Positions 27,503-37,234 of a stretch of DNA of 64,000 nt are shown one piece after another. The translations under genes and the position numbers were made by a program. Position 1 is the first letter of the stretch. Every line of letters starts with the position of its first letter. Where the stretch lies: assembly GCF_047922965.1 (NCBI RefSeq), contig NZ_CP150481.1, positions 2,852,001-2,916,000 on the forward strand. The letters run 5' to 3'. The DNA is from Neptunicella plasticusilytica (lineage in GTDB: Bacteria > Pseudomonadota > Gammaproteobacteria > Enterobacterales > Alteromonadaceae). The notes below the pieces were generated by a model, which did not search any database, was not told the DNA's origin, and was given only the letters and a program-made list of their open reading frames with translations.

Positions 27503-28290
27503 TGACGGACAAACAGGTCGCCATTATTACCGGAGCAGCATCTGGGCTGGGTCTGGAGATGGCAAAACAGCTTGCCGGCAAATATCAGCTATTCCTGATT
27601 GACAGGGATCAGGCACAATTACATCAGCAGACGGCAGATTTGAGCGACTGCCAATGTTTTATCTGCGACCTGGCTGACAGCAATGCCATTGATCAGGTGA
27701 TCGAACAAATTAGCCAGCTGCAACCGGACATTGCGCTGCTCATCAATAACGCCGGTATCACCCATCGGTCGTTAGCCAAAATTACCGCTCAACAGGTTAT
27801 CGAGAAGGTGATGCGGGTTGATTATTTTGCCCCTGTGCAACTGACGCAAGGCTTATTGCCGTTATTGGTCCGCTCGCAGGCCAAAGTGGTCAATATAAGC
27901 TCAATGGCCGGATGGATGCCAGTGATGGCAAGAGCTGGCTACTGCGCGGCCAAATCGGCAATGCATCAGTATTTCGAGACATTCAGAGCCGAGATGGCCC
28001 CGCAAAATATTGAGGTGTTAATGGTTTATCCCAGTTTTATTGATACACCTATCGAGCAAAATGCATTAAGCGGTACTGGCGATAAAACCCGCCATGCCCG
28101 CTCTACTGTGGGAAAGATGCGCTCCAGTCAATGGATGGTCAAACAGATCGTCAGGGCAATACAAACTGGCAAACAACGTCTTTTCCCGGACAAGTTTACT
28201 TATTTTTCCAGCTTACTGTATCGCTTCTGGCCGTCGCTCTATATGCGCATGATGACCAAGCGATTTGCCAGCGAACTGGAGGTGCGTTAA
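27502..28290 (+). CDS. Short-chain dehydrogenase/reductase
   Basis: 262 residues, classical SDR: the cofactor motif TGAASGLG (about 10-17), NNAG, catalytic Ser in NISSMAG and YCAAK. The C-terminal extension of about 40 residues (FPDKFTYFSSLLYRFWPSLYMRMM) is hydrophobic and may touch the membrane, as in some lipid-active SDRs. It starts within the stop codon of the preceding gene and ends within the start of the next, so translation is coupled. The substrate is unknown. Confidence 0.92.
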   Translation: MTDKQVAIITGAASGLGLEMAKQLAGKYQLFLIDRDQAQLHQQTADLSDCQCFICDLADSNAIDQVIEQISQLQPDIALLINNAGITHRSLAKITAQQVIEKVMRVDYFAPVQLTQGLLPLLVRSQAKVVNISSMAGWMPVMARAGYCAAKSAMHQYFETFRAEMAPQNIEVLMVYPSFIDTPIEQNALSGTGDKTRHARSTVGKMRSSQWMVKQIVRAIQTGKQRLFPDKFTYFSSLLYRFWPSLYMRMMTKRFASELEVR

Positions 28291-29030
28291 TGGCCTGGAT
28301 ATGGATCGGTTTTTGTATCTTTTTTGCCTTTAGTGTTGAGGCGATGACCGGATTTGGCAGTATTGTATTGGCGTTGTCGCTGGGCGCGCTGGTGATGGAT
28401 ATTCCAACTCTGGTGCCATTGCTGGTTGCGTTAAATATTCTGATGACAGCACCGCTAACATTGCACTACAGGCAACATATCCAGTTTTCGATACTGCTCA
28501 AGCGGGTTTTGCCCTGCATGTTAATAGGTACTTTGCTGGGCGTATACCTGACGCCGCAGGTACCCGCAACGCTGGCCAAACTATTGTTCGCGCTGCTCAT
28601 AATCTGGTTTTCAGCGCGGGCATTACTGCGCAAACAGGCCCCGCCTCTCAACGAGATAAAGCGTAATATGACTATGACGGCGGCTGGTGTTACCCACGGA
28701 TTATTCGCCTCGGGGGGACCGCTACTGGTTTATGCGCTGGCGCGCAGTCAGTTAGGAAAGATGGAGTTTCGCGCGACGCTGTTAACCGTCTGGTTGACCC
28801 TGAATAGCTTGCTCACTTGCTGGTTTATCTGGCATGGTGAATTGCAAGGGCAAGCAAGCCGGTTACTCACGCTCGTTCCTTGTGTGCTGGCTGGCGCTGT
28901 TGTGGGTAATATCTTGCACCATAAAATTAATGAAGGATTATTCTTACGATTGGTATTTGGCTTATTGCTGATTGTTGGGCTACTGCTCGCTGCTACGTCC
29001 ATCTTCAATATGCTAGGTAGTCAGGCTTAG
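28290..29030 (+). CDS. TauE/SafE family sulfite/anion exporter-like permease
   Basis: 246 residues, hydrophobic, with the duplicated TauE domain beginning FSVEAMTGFGSIVLALSLGAL and a second GVTHGLFASGGPLLVYALARSQLGK repeat. The family moves sulfite, sulfonates or organic acids across the inner membrane. The ATG at 28290 overlaps the SDR stop (TAATG), so it ends the five-gene operon. Pairing with a BASS importer suggests one protein imports a substrate and the other exports a product. Confidence 0.9.
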   Translation: MAWIWIGFCIFFAFSVEAMTGFGSIVLALSLGALVMDIPTLVPLLVALNILMTAPLTLHYRQHIQFSILLKRVLPCMLIGTLLGVYLTPQVPATLAKLLFALLIIWFSARALLRKQAPPLNEIKRNMTMTAAGVTHGLFASGGPLLVYALARSQLGKMEFRATLLTVWLTLNSLLTCWFIWHGELQGQASRLLTLVPCVLAGAVVGNILHHKINEGLFLRLVFGLLLIVGLLLAATSIFNMLGSQA

Positions 29031-29093
29031 TCCGGTTAACTGAAACATTTCAATTCTGCTGTTTATAAGTGTATTTTCAGAGATTATTCTTCC

Positions 29094-30227
29094 TTACTCT
29101 ACTCTTTCATAGACCCGGTTAATGGCCGGGATCTCGATTTTAATCACCTTAAAATCTGCTTTGCTGATGTAGTACACCGAAGATGGCGCACCGCCCGTTA
29201 CAGATACCACATCACAATCAAACTCACCGGCGGGTACACTGATTTTGACTTCACCCGTTTTCTGGATCGAGATCACTTTCAGTTCATCGTTCTGGCCATT
29301 AAACCAGTTAAAATAAAGTGGCCGGGTTGAGTAGTCGATGGCCTGAATGCCTCCCAAAATGGTGGCGCGTTCATAGCTGTTGGCCGGAAGCCAGCGATCA
29401 ATGGTTAATTTTCCCTGTTGCTGGAATGCTTGCCGGGTCATATCGGAATAGCCGGTCACGTGATTGTCGGCAAAATTGAGCTGGATATCCACCGGCTTGT
29501 TGATCGCGCCACTCATACTGACTTGTAAAGGTTTAAGACTATCGGTCTGCGCCCAGAGCTTAACAATGGTATTGATATTCTGCTCTTCGAGCATGGTAAT
29601 TTTGGTCAACTCCAATTGGCCATTTTTGACAATCAAGTCCTCGATCGCATAGCCGGCTTCCTGACCGTCAAGCAAAATCCTGTAACGGCTCTTGCCACTG
29701 GTAAAACGTGAGGGCACAACAGGTATAGAACTCACCGAGATATCTTGCTGAGGCGCCACAGCCAGTTTTTCAGTAGTGATTGATTGTGACTTAAAGGTAA
29801 CGGCAAACAAATCACCATAACGGGACTCGTCAATACTTTCTGCATCTCCACCGGTTAAATGCACCAACAAGGGCGTAGTATTGCTATGTCCGACGACCAG
29901 CGCATCCTGCCGTTGCTCGGTCAACATTGCGGCTAACGCAGGAAGTTCCTCATCGTTATAAACAATAATAGGTAATTCGAGTTGTTCGGCGACGGGTTTG
30001 GCGGTTTGCTCGGTACGTTGGTAATCGGTGCTATATACCGCTTTGATATTCTTGTCAGCCAGGAACTTGGCCAAATTCTTGGCTCTTTTTTTTCCCTGTT
30101 CAGTGAGCCCGGGATCCTGACTGGCCGACTCCACTTTTTCGGCATGACGACTGAAGTACAGGGTGAATTGATTTGCGCCAGCCACATTAAACGCAATAAA
30201 ACAACACAGACTGATTAATAGCCGCAT
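29094..30227 (-). CDS. Exported histidine phosphatase fused to a beta-rich domain (DUF3108-like)
   Basis: 377 residues with a signal peptide (about 1-18). Residues about 20-150 are a histidine phosphatase domain: the catalytic RHAEK replaces the more usual RHG, with VYSTDYQRTEQTA and the second His in VVGHSN. Residues about 175-375 form a second, beta-strand-rich domain resembling the DUF3108 group of secreted proteins (start KSRYRILLDGQEAGYA, end YYISKADFKVIKIEI). The two-domain fusion is unusual. The substrate is unknown and the location periplasmic. It is separated from der by 138 bases. Confidence 0.85.
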   Translation of the reverse strand: MRLLISLCCFIAFNVAGANQFTLYFSRHAEKVESASQDPGLTEQGKKRAKNLAKFLADKNIKAVYSTDYQRTEQTAKPVAEQLELPIIVYNDEELPALAAMLTEQRQDALVVGHSNTTPLLVHLTGGDAESIDESRYGDLFAVTFKSQSITTEKLAVAPQQDISVSSIPVVPSRFTSGKSRYRILLDGQEAGYAIEDLIVKNGQLELTKITMLEEQNINTIVKLWAQTDSLKPLQVSMSGAINKPVDIQLNFADNHVTGYSDMTRQAFQQQGKLTIDRWLPANSYERATILGGIQAIDYSTRPLYFNWFNGQNDELKVISIQKTGEVKISVPAGEFDCDVVSVTGGAPSSVYYISKADFKVIKIEIPAINRVYERVE

Positions 30228-30365
30228 GATCGTCCCTCATGGTTTTCCAGTGGAAAATCTTAATGGAATAATCTGTTTTGGTAAACCTATACCTCAAGAT
30301 GGGGCAAAGGGGTAAAGCAACTGACGGGCTAAACCCCGTATTGCTTATCCTGAACCGAGGTTGGC

Positions 30366-31826
30366 TTAGGAACGCCCACCAAATTTCTTTTTATGGTGAT
30401 TCATCAGACGTCTGCGATTACGGATTTGGGTCAAACTCATCTCATTTTTCTTGCCTTCAAAGGGATTCGCCCCTTCGCGGAATTCGATTTTTATCGGCGT
30501 ACCCATGGTTTTTAACGAACGACGATAATAATTCATTAAAAACCGCTTATAGGAATCGGATAAATCCTTAACCTGATTACCGTGGATCACTATGACCGGC
30601 GGATTATACCCGCCAGCATGGGCATATTTCATTTTGACCCGGCGTCCACGCACCATAGGAGGCTGATGATCGGCCTGCGCCATTTCCATAATCCGGGTTA
30701 ACATCGCCGTACCAACCCGATTGGTGGCCGACGCATAGGCTTCCTGCACGGATTCAAACAAATGTCCCACTCCGGTGCCATGCAAGGCAGAAATAAAGTG
30801 CAGGCGGGCAAAATCGATAAAGCCTAAACGTCTGTCCAGCTGGCGCTTGACCTCATCCTTAACATCTTTATCCAGACCATCCCATTTGTTGACCGCCAGC
30901 ACCAGAGAACGCCCGGCGTTGAGCACAAAACCTAACAAGCTTAAATCCTGATCGGTCACCCCTTCACGCGCGTCGATAACCAGCAATACTACGTTGGCTT
31001 CTTCAATGGCTTGCAAGGTTTTGATAATGGAAAACTTTTCCACGGCTTCTGAAACATTTCTACGTCTTCGCACACCCGCGGTATCAATCAGAATATACTC
31101 ACGCTCATCCCGTTCCATCGGGATATAAATACTGTCACGAGTGGTGCCCGGTTGGTCGAATACCACCACCCTATCTTCGCCTAAAATCCGGTTAGTCAGG
31201 GTAGATTTACCGACGTTCGGCTTGCCCACAATCGCCAGTTTAATTGGCGACGCCTGCAAACGTGCCAGTTGTTTTTCGGCGTCTTCTTCATCCAGTGTGT
31301 CCGGCTCTTCAGCAACGTGCATATCCGGAAACTGTTCGGCCAAAGGCTGCAGACAAGATTGCAATAATTGTAAAACACCACGGCCGTGCGCAGCGGCAAT
31401 TTGATATACCTCACCTAATGCCAGGGCATAAAACTCGGCGCTTTCGCTATCACCGTCAATACCATCGACCTTGTTGGCAACCAGAAAAACGGTTTTGTTC
31501 TGCTGACGTAGATGATCGGCGATAGCCTGATCCGCGACGGTAATTCCGGCGCGCGCATCAACTAAAAACAGCACCACATCGGCTTCATCGATAGCCATTA
31601 AGGATTGACCGGCCATTTTCGCGTCAATCCCTTGTTCATCGCCACTGATACCACCGGTATCCACCACGATAAACTGCAAACCTTCGTATTTGGCCTGACC
31701 GTATTTACGATCACGGGTCAAACCTGGAAAATCAGCTACCAGTGCATCTCGGCTACGTGTCAGACGATTAAATAATGTCGATTTACCCACATTAGGGCGA
31801 CCAACCAAAGCTACTACAGGTAACAT
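30366..31826 (-). CDS. der: Ribosome biogenesis GTPase Der (EngA)
   Basis: 486 residues with tandem GTPase domains: first P-loop GRPNVGKST near residue 8, second GKPNVGKST near 200, each followed by DxPG/DTAG and NKxD motifs. A KH-like C-terminal domain ends in a basic tail. It acts in 50S subunit assembly. I start at MLPVVALVG (31826); the upstream in-frame codons add no domain. It is the last gene of the rlmN-to-der block, separated from bamB by a terminator-like hairpin. Confidence 0.98.
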   Translation of the reverse strand: MLPVVALVGRPNVGKSTLFNRLTRSRDALVADFPGLTRDRKYGQAKYEGLQFIVVDTGGISGDEQGIDAKMAGQSLMAIDEADVVLFLVDARAGITVADQAIADHLRQQNKTVFLVANKVDGIDGDSESAEFYALALGEVYQIAAAHGRGVLQLLQSCLQPLAEQFPDMHVAEEPDTLDEEDAEKQLARLQASPIKLAIVGKPNVGKSTLTNRILGEDRVVVFDQPGTTRDSIYIPMERDEREYILIDTAGVRRRRNVSEAVEKFSIIKTLQAIEEANVVLLVIDAREGVTDQDLSLLGFVLNAGRSLVLAVNKWDGLDKDVKDEVKRQLDRRLGFIDFARLHFISALHGTGVGHLFESVQEAYASATNRVGTAMLTRIMEMAQADHQPPMVRGRRVKMKYAHAGGYNPPVIVIHGNQVKDLSDSYKRFLMNYYRRSLKTMGTPIKIEFREGANPFEGKKNEMSLTQIRNRRRLMNHHKKKFGGRS

Positions 31827-31846
31827 AATTTTTCCCAAAAACAAAA

Positions 31847-31872
31847 ACGGCCCGGAACAAACGTCGAGCCGT
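31847..31872 (-). terminator. Terminator-like hairpin between bamB and der
   Basis: On the minus strand ACGGCTCG pairs with CGGGCCGT (one G-T pair), followed by TTTTTGTTTTT. It lies between the bamB stop and the der start, so der probably also has its own promoter or depends on read-through. Confidence 0.6.
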
Positions 31873-31901
31873 AAATAAAATCAATTTAAACGGCTTAACG
31901 A

Positions 31902-33131
31902 TTAGGGCGTTTCTACCGCAAATATATCGCCACCGCGTGTTTGAGTATAAAAGGTTCTACCTTCAACTATCGGCGTAGTGTAAATACTTTCGTCTTCATC
32001 ATCGTCGCCCAAATCGATACGTGCAACAATTTCACCATCGGCCTGGTTGAGCCAATGCACAAAACCATATTTATCGCCCACCACCAAATAGGAAGAAACA
32101 GGCGCGACACCGGTCAGCAAACGCGAGCGCAGGCCACTTTGACTCCATAACTCGACGCCATTACGGCGATCCAGTGCATACACTACGCTATCGTTGTCGA
32201 CTACGTATAAAGAATTACCTTCAATAACCAGATTACGATAAGACTTGTATTCGCGTTTCCAGATAATCCGCCCACTACGCAATTCAACCGCCGCCAAGGT
32301 GCCATCGAAGGATACAACATAAGCAATCCCCCCCAAAACCAGAGGCTGGACATCAATGTCAGCAATACGATCCAGTTCGGTTGAACCTGTAGGTGAGGCA
32401 ACAACCTGCTCCCAGGCAACCTGTCCGGTTTCAGCTAACACCACAGCCAGTTTACCCATCGCGGTGCCTACCAGCACTCCGCCACCTGCCATGGTCGGGG
32501 TCGAAACGCCGCGCAACGATAAAGGCGGAACTTCAGATTCATAGCGCCATTTTTCTTCGCCATTTTCAGCATCCAGTGCAAACATCACCCCGGCCGTCGT
32601 ATTTACTACCACCAAGCCGGTATCAACCGCAGGAGAGGCAATCACTTCGCCATTGACCCGAACTTGCCAGACAACCTCACCGGTTTTTTCATTCAACGCG
32701 ATAACTGTACCGTTTTCTGTACCCAGAAATACCTTTTCATAAGCCACAACCAGCCCACCGGCAATACGGGCAGACTCGCCTTCTTTCCATAATTTACTGA
32801 TGCCGGATAGCATGCCTTCATCTTTAAATTCGGACAGATTCTTTTCCCACAGCACTTTGCCGCTTTGTTTGTCGAACGCCTTAACCAGTCCATGCCGATT
32901 GGCAGCAAATACTTTTCCGTAACCGACTACCGGATTCAATCGGGAGAAGAAATCGTCAATACCGTCGCCGACTTCATCCTGCCAGACTATTTTAGGTTCA
33001 AATAGCGCTTTGATCGGCTTTAACTGACGAATTTTCAGTTCTTCTTCATCGGCAAACCAGTTGGATATTGTCGTACAACCACCGAGGGTGGCGAGCAACG
33101 TCAACGCCAATACAATCCGTCTCACATTCAT
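31902..33131 (-). CDS. bamB: Outer membrane assembly lipoprotein BamB
   Basis: About 409 residues with a lipoprotein signal ending in LATLGGC. Then follows an eight-bladed propeller built of repeated PQQ-type strands (KVLWEKNL, GEVVWQVRVNG, GEEKWRYES, GRIIWKREY, GVELWSQSG). It is part of the BAM complex inserting beta-barrel proteins in the outer membrane. Start choice is open: GTG 33143 overlaps yfgM, and ATG 33131 is directly preceded by AAGGGG. GTG 33125 (reading RRIVLALTLL) has the best RBS spacing. Conserved position between yfgM and der. Confidence 0.95.
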   Translation of the reverse strand: MNVRRIVLALTLLATLGGCTTISNWFADEEELKIRQLKPIKALFEPKIVWQDEVGDGIDDFFSRLNPVVGYGKVFAANRHGLVKAFDKQSGKVLWEKNLSEFKDEGMLSGISKLWKEGESARIAGGLVVAYEKVFLGTENGTVIALNEKTGEVVWQVRVNGEVIASPAVDTGLVVVNTTAGVMFALDAENGEEKWRYESEVPPLSLRGVSTPTMAGGGVLVGTAMGKLAVVLAETGQVAWEQVVASPTGSTELDRIADIDVQPLVLGGIAYVVSFDGTLAAVELRSGRIIWKREYKSYRNLVIEGNSLYVVDNDSVVYALDRRNGVELWSQSGLRSRLLTGVAPVSSYLVVGDKYGFVHWLNQADGEIVARIDLGDDDEDESIYTTPIVEGRTFYTQTRGGDIFAVETP

Positions 33132-33135
33132 CCCC

Positions 33136-33756
33136 TTACTCACTTGTAGCAGCCAGGTTATCCAACTTCAGTTGTAACAGCGGATTATTGGCATTGAGTT
33201 CCAAAGACTGGCTGTAGGCGCTACGTGCCTGATCAATTTTGCCTTGCTTCACCAGTACATCACCTTTGACTTCTTCAACGGTGGCGGAAAAAGCCGAAGA
33301 CTCAACGGTTGACAAGGTCGCCAATGCTTCATCCAGTTGCTGTTGTTCTGATTGCACTCGTGCCAGACGGATTTGAATAGTACCTTTTACTGCGGCATTT
33401 TCTGCATGCTCGGATGCCCACTGCAACTGCTTCTGCGCTTCGGCAAAATCTTTACTGTCTACCGCTTTTTTTGCTAGTTGTAAGGCCGTTAATAATGCGT
33501 AGCTGTTATCAGGGTTCTGCTTGATAAACTCGGCCGCCTCGGTAAACCCTTTGTCATTGCTATCCAGTTTACCCAGCAATTGTTCATATTGACTGGAGGC
33601 CGCTTCGCGTCCGGCAATTTGTTGTTCATTGTAGTAACGCCAACCCCATAGCCCTCCTAAACCAATGACGGCGCCCAAGATAATGGCGGTGCCATTTTCC
33701 TTCCAGAATCGTTTAATCGCTTCGACTTGTTGTTCTTCTGTGCTGAATGATTCCAT
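33136..33756 (-). CDS. yfgM: YfgM family tetratricopeptide protein
   Basis: 206 residues with a short cytoplasmic N-terminus, one membrane segment (about 22-42: GTAIILGAVIGLGGLWGWRYY) and a periplasmic TPR domain. E. coli YfgM is an ancillary subunit at the SecYEG translocon working with periplasmic chaperones. Its place between hisS and bamB is the conserved one. Its stop lies within a few bases of the bamB start, implying coupling. Confidence 0.95.
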   Translation of the reverse strand: MESFSTEEQQVEAIKRFWKENGTAIILGAVIGLGGLWGWRYYNEQQIAGREAASSQYEQLLGKLDSNDKGFTEAAEFIKQNPDNSYALLTALQLAKKAVDSKDFAEAQKQLQWASEHAENAAVKGTIQIRLARVQSEQQQLDEALATLSTVESSAFSATVEEVKGDVLVKQGKIDQARSAYSQSLELNANNPLLQLKLDNLAATSE

Positions 33757-33772
33757 TTTTTCCTCTTACTTC

Positions 33773-35041
33773 TTATTTGGTCAACAGTGCAACCAGCTCG
33801 GCTGTGGTTACCCTGATTTGTGGTTTGTCTTCACGTAAATATTTTAATGTCAGTTGCCCGGATGTGACTTCTTCTTCACCTATTAGCAAGGCGTAATCAG
33901 CCCCACTGGCATCTGCGCGTTTCATCTGTTTTTTGAAATTACCACCGCCACAATGATTCATCACTCTAAAATCAGGCAACTCATCACGCAATTGTTCTGC
34001 CACTTGCATGGCGTATTGTTCGGCAGGTTCGCCCAACGCAGTCACATAGATATCCACCGGACTGGCAACAGCATCGGTCAGATTCAGGGATTCAAGCATT
34101 AATACCAGCCGCTCCAGCCCCATTGCAAACCCGACTCCAGGAGTGGCTTTACCGCCAAGCTGTTCTACCAGACCATCATAACGGCCACCGGCGCATACAG
34201 TGCCCTGTGCACCCAAACTGTCGGTTACCCATTCAAATACTGTGCGGTTATAGTAATCCAGTCCGCGTACCAGACGTGAATTAACCCGGTATTGGATGCC
34301 TAATTGTGTCAATCGTTCACACAACGCGGAAAAATGTTGGGCAGATTCATCGTCCAGATAATCCAGTAAACTTGGCGCATCGCTAATAGCAGCCTGTACG
34401 TCCGGATTCTTGCTGTCCAATACTCTTAACGGATTGGAATGCAGACGCTTTTTGCTATCGTCATCCAGTTGCTCCTGACGTTCAAGCAAATATTCAACCA
34501 GCGCCTCTTTATATCTTGCCCGGGCCTGATTGGAACCCAGTGAGTTCAGCTCGAGCGTTACATGCTCGGTTAATCCCAGTTTTTTCCATAAACGGGCAGT
34601 GAGCATAATAATTTCGGCGTCAATATCCGGGCCTTCCAGACCAAAAACCTCTATGCCAAACTGGTGAAACTGGCGATAACGGCCTTTTTGCGGACGCTCA
34701 TGACGGAACATCGGGCCCATATACCATAAACGTTGTTGCTGATTGTATAGCAAACCGTGCTGATTGCCGGCTCGCACGCAACTGGCGGTGCCTTCCGGAC
34801 GCAATGTCAGACTATCGCCGTTACGATCATCAAAGGTATACATTTCCTTTTCAACGATATCGGTGACTTCACCGATTGAACGTTTAAACAGATCGGTACT
34901 TTCTACAATCGGCATACGAATTTCCTGATAGCCGTATTGGGCGACCAGATCACGCAGGATTGACTCAAGATATTGCCATAAACCGGATTGGGCTGGCAGG
35001 CAATCGTTCATACCTCGTATTGCCTGAATTTGCTTACTCAC
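33773..35041 (-). CDS. hisS: Histidine-tRNA ligase
   Basis: 422 residues, the usual bacterial HisRS length. Class II motif 1 is near IVESTDLFKRSIGE, motif 2 is MFRHERPQKGRYRQFHQFG, and the histidine-specific motifs LVRGLDYYNRTVFEW and AGGRYDGL follow, with motif 3 at GFAMGLERL. The C-terminal anticodon-binding domain begins about residue 330. It lies 16 bases upstream of yfgM, so co-transcription is likely, with ispG 88 bases upstream. Confidence 0.98.
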   Translation of the reverse strand: MSKQIQAIRGMNDCLPAQSGLWQYLESILRDLVAQYGYQEIRMPIVESTDLFKRSIGEVTDIVEKEMYTFDDRNGDSLTLRPEGTASCVRAGNQHGLLYNQQQRLWYMGPMFRHERPQKGRYRQFHQFGIEVFGLEGPDIDAEIIMLTARLWKKLGLTEHVTLELNSLGSNQARARYKEALVEYLLERQEQLDDDSKKRLHSNPLRVLDSKNPDVQAAISDAPSLLDYLDDESAQHFSALCERLTQLGIQYRVNSRLVRGLDYYNRTVFEWVTDSLGAQGTVCAGGRYDGLVEQLGGKATPGVGFAMGLERLVLMLESLNLTDAVASPVDIYVTALGEPAEQYAMQVAEQLRDELPDFRVMNHCGGGNFKKQMKRADASGADYALLIGEEEVTSGQLTLKYLREDKPQIRVTTAELVALLTK

Positions 35042-35129
35042 TCAGTGTCCATTTTTGAAAATTTTAAAGCGCGAGATTATAAACCCAAACAACCCCAAGA
35101 TGCGAGTTTGGCTACAAACTTATTAGCGC

Positions 35130-36248
35130 TTAATCAATAGTATTGACCAGGATCCGATTTTGCTCGTCCAGCAGCGCTGCTTTGGCGCGAATACGTTTTT
35201 CCAGTTGCTCGACCAGATCGTCATTATTCAAGCGCTCTTTCTGGCGCATACCATCGACATAATAGCCGCTCATATTGCGCGCGCCGGTTAAACCCAAATC
35301 GGAAACTTCGGCCTCACCCGGGCCATTGACCACACAGCCGATAATCGACACATCCATCGGTGTCAGTACGTCTTCCAGGCGTTGCTCCAGCTGGTTAACC
35401 GTATTGATCACATCAAACTCCTGACGCGAGCAGCTTGGGCAGGCAATAAAGTTGATCCCGCGCGAGCGAATACGCAAGGATTTGAGGATATCAAAGCCGA
35501 CTTTGATTTCTTCAACCGGGTCGGCCGCTAACGAAATACGAATGGTGTCACCAATGCCTTCGGCCAGCAGCATGCCCAGTCCCACCGAGCTTTTCACCGC
35601 ACCGGCACGCAGACCGCCGGCTTCGGTAATCCCCAAATGCAGAGGTTGATCTATCTTTTTAGCCAGTAAACGGTAAGCACCCACTGCCAAAAAGACATCG
35701 GAGGCTTTTACACTAACTTTAAACTGATCAAAATTCAGTTTATCGAGAATATCCACATGGCGCATGGCCGATTCCATCAAGGCTTCGGGCGTGGGTTCGC
35801 CATATTTTTCCTGCAGATCGCGTTCCAGCGAACCGCCATTGACGCCGATACGGATGGGAATATTTTTATCCCTGGCGCAATCCACCACCGATTTTATCCG
35901 CTCCAGGTTGCCAATATTGCCGGGATTGATACGCAGGCAATCCACCCCGTATTCTGCCACTTTCAGGGCTATCCGATAGTCGAAATGGATATCGGCTATC
36001 AGCGGAATATCCACCTGCTGCTTAATCAGCTTGAACGCTTCTGCCGCATCCATGGTGGGCACCGACACCCGCACAATTTCGCCACCAACAGCCTGAATAC
36101 GTTTAATTTGCGCTACTGTGGCATCTACGTCGGTCGTCGGGGTATTGGTCATCGATTGCACCGCTATCGGGGCACCGTCGCCAATGGGCACGTTACCCAC
36201 GTTGATACGGGTAGATTTTCGACGTTGTATGGGGGATTCTGCAAACAT
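35130..36248 (-). CDS. ispG: 4-hydroxy-3-methylbut-2-enyl diphosphate synthase (flavodoxin)
   Basis: 372 residues. Penultimate enzyme of the MEP isoprenoid pathway, using a [4Fe-4S] cluster. The cluster Cys residues are visible in CPSCSRQEF (two) and IGCVVNGPGEA (one), with the conserved Glu after it. The N-terminal TIM barrel begins PIQRRKSTRINVGNVPIG. It lies two bases from rodZ on the same strand, so the genes are translationally close. Confidence 0.98.
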   Translation of the reverse strand: MFAESPIQRRKSTRINVGNVPIGDGAPIAVQSMTNTPTTDVDATVAQIKRIQAVGGEIVRVSVPTMDAAEAFKLIKQQVDIPLIADIHFDYRIALKVAEYGVDCLRINPGNIGNLERIKSVVDCARDKNIPIRIGVNGGSLERDLQEKYGEPTPEALMESAMRHVDILDKLNFDQFKVSVKASDVFLAVGAYRLLAKKIDQPLHLGITEAGGLRAGAVKSSVGLGMLLAEGIGDTIRISLAADPVEEIKVGFDILKSLRIRSRGINFIACPSCSRQEFDVINTVNQLEQRLEDVLTPMDVSIIGCVVNGPGEAEVSDLGLTGARNMSGYYVDGMRQKERLNNDDLVEQLEKRIRAKAALLDEQNRILVNTID

Positions 36249-36250
36249 GA

Positions 36251-37216
36251 TTAATCCTGTAATGGCAGCGTAAAGCGGGCGGTGCGTCCCACCGGGAAGC
36301 GTGACATATCAATTTGTTCACCTGCATAGGAAATTTTGACCGATTCAGGCACCGCCACCGTCACCTGAAAAGGCGGAACACCACTGACCGGCATTACCCG
36401 TCCATCCACTTTGATTCCATAGGCAATCGCTTCGCCGGTGGCATCAATAATATTGATCCAGCAATCTTCACTAAACTCAAATACCAGTTCAACCGGCGCT
36501 GCAAGTTGTTGTTCGGATTCGTTGTCCGGGCTATCTGTTTGCTGTTGTTGAATAACTTCTTGCAACGGCGCAACATCATCTTGTGTGGCTGGCTCGGTGG
36601 ACTCCACCGTCGTGTTATTCAGCGTTTCACTATCCGCGGCTTGACTATCCTGTTCCAAATCTTCATCAGTGGTGTTTTCATTTGCCGGAGGCGGTTCCGC
36701 TTCGTTTAAAACAGGCTGTTCCACCTGAGATTCCTCGAGCGCGGCTTCTTTTTGCAAATTTTTCTCGGTTTGGGTATTGGGATAAGTGCGTTCGGCGCTG
36801 CTTTCATCATCCGATTGTTGTAGCCACCACATCAAAGACAAGGCTATCAATATGGCCAGAATGGCATAGGTCACCAACATCAGGCGATCATCGCTGGCCT
36901 GACGGGCTACCCGCCGCGAAAAACTCTGTAATTTCGCCGGTTCTTTACTGGCCCGGTTAACTTGCTCGAAAGCTTCCAGTATTTGCTGTTCAGGAACTTT
37001 CACCAACTTGGCATAGCTTTTCAGGTAGCCTTTAGTGAAAGTGAGTGAAATAGTGGTGTTATAGTTATCGTTTTCCAGATCTTCAATAATATGCTCACGC
37101 AAATTCAGCCGCTGCGCCACCTGCTCAGTGGTCAACTGCATGGCTTTACGTGCCGCTTTTAACGCTTGGCCGGGGCCCTGGATAGCGGGTTGCTCTATTT
37201 GTTGTTCTTCACTCAT
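36251..37216 (-). CDS. rodZ: Cytoskeletal protein RodZ
   Basis: 321 residues. The N-terminal HTH of the Cro/CI type (about 15-80: GQALKAARKAMQLTTEQVAQRLNL) is followed by a basic juxtamembrane stretch (QSFSRRVARQ). One membrane segment (about 112-131), a long acidic Gln/Glu/Thr-rich linker (about 132-235) and a periplasmic beta domain (about 240-320) complete it. RodZ ties MreB to the membrane and the elongation machinery. It sits in the standard position between pilW and ispG. Confidence 0.95.
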   Translation of the reverse strand: MSEEQQIEQPAIQGPGQALKAARKAMQLTTEQVAQRLNLREHIIEDLENDNYNTTISLTFTKGYLKSYAKLVKVPEQQILEAFEQVNRASKEPAKLQSFSRRVARQASDDRLMLVTYAILAILIALSLMWWLQQSDDESSAERTYPNTQTEKNLQKEAALEESQVEQPVLNEAEPPPANENTTDEDLEQDSQAADSETLNNTTVESTEPATQDDVAPLQEVIQQQQTDSPDNESEQQLAAPVELVFEFSEDCWINIIDATGEAIAYGIKVDGRVMPVSGVPPFQVTVAVPESVKISYAGEQIDMSRFPVGRTARFTLPLQD

Positions 37217-37234
37217 TATACCGACACTTCTTGG

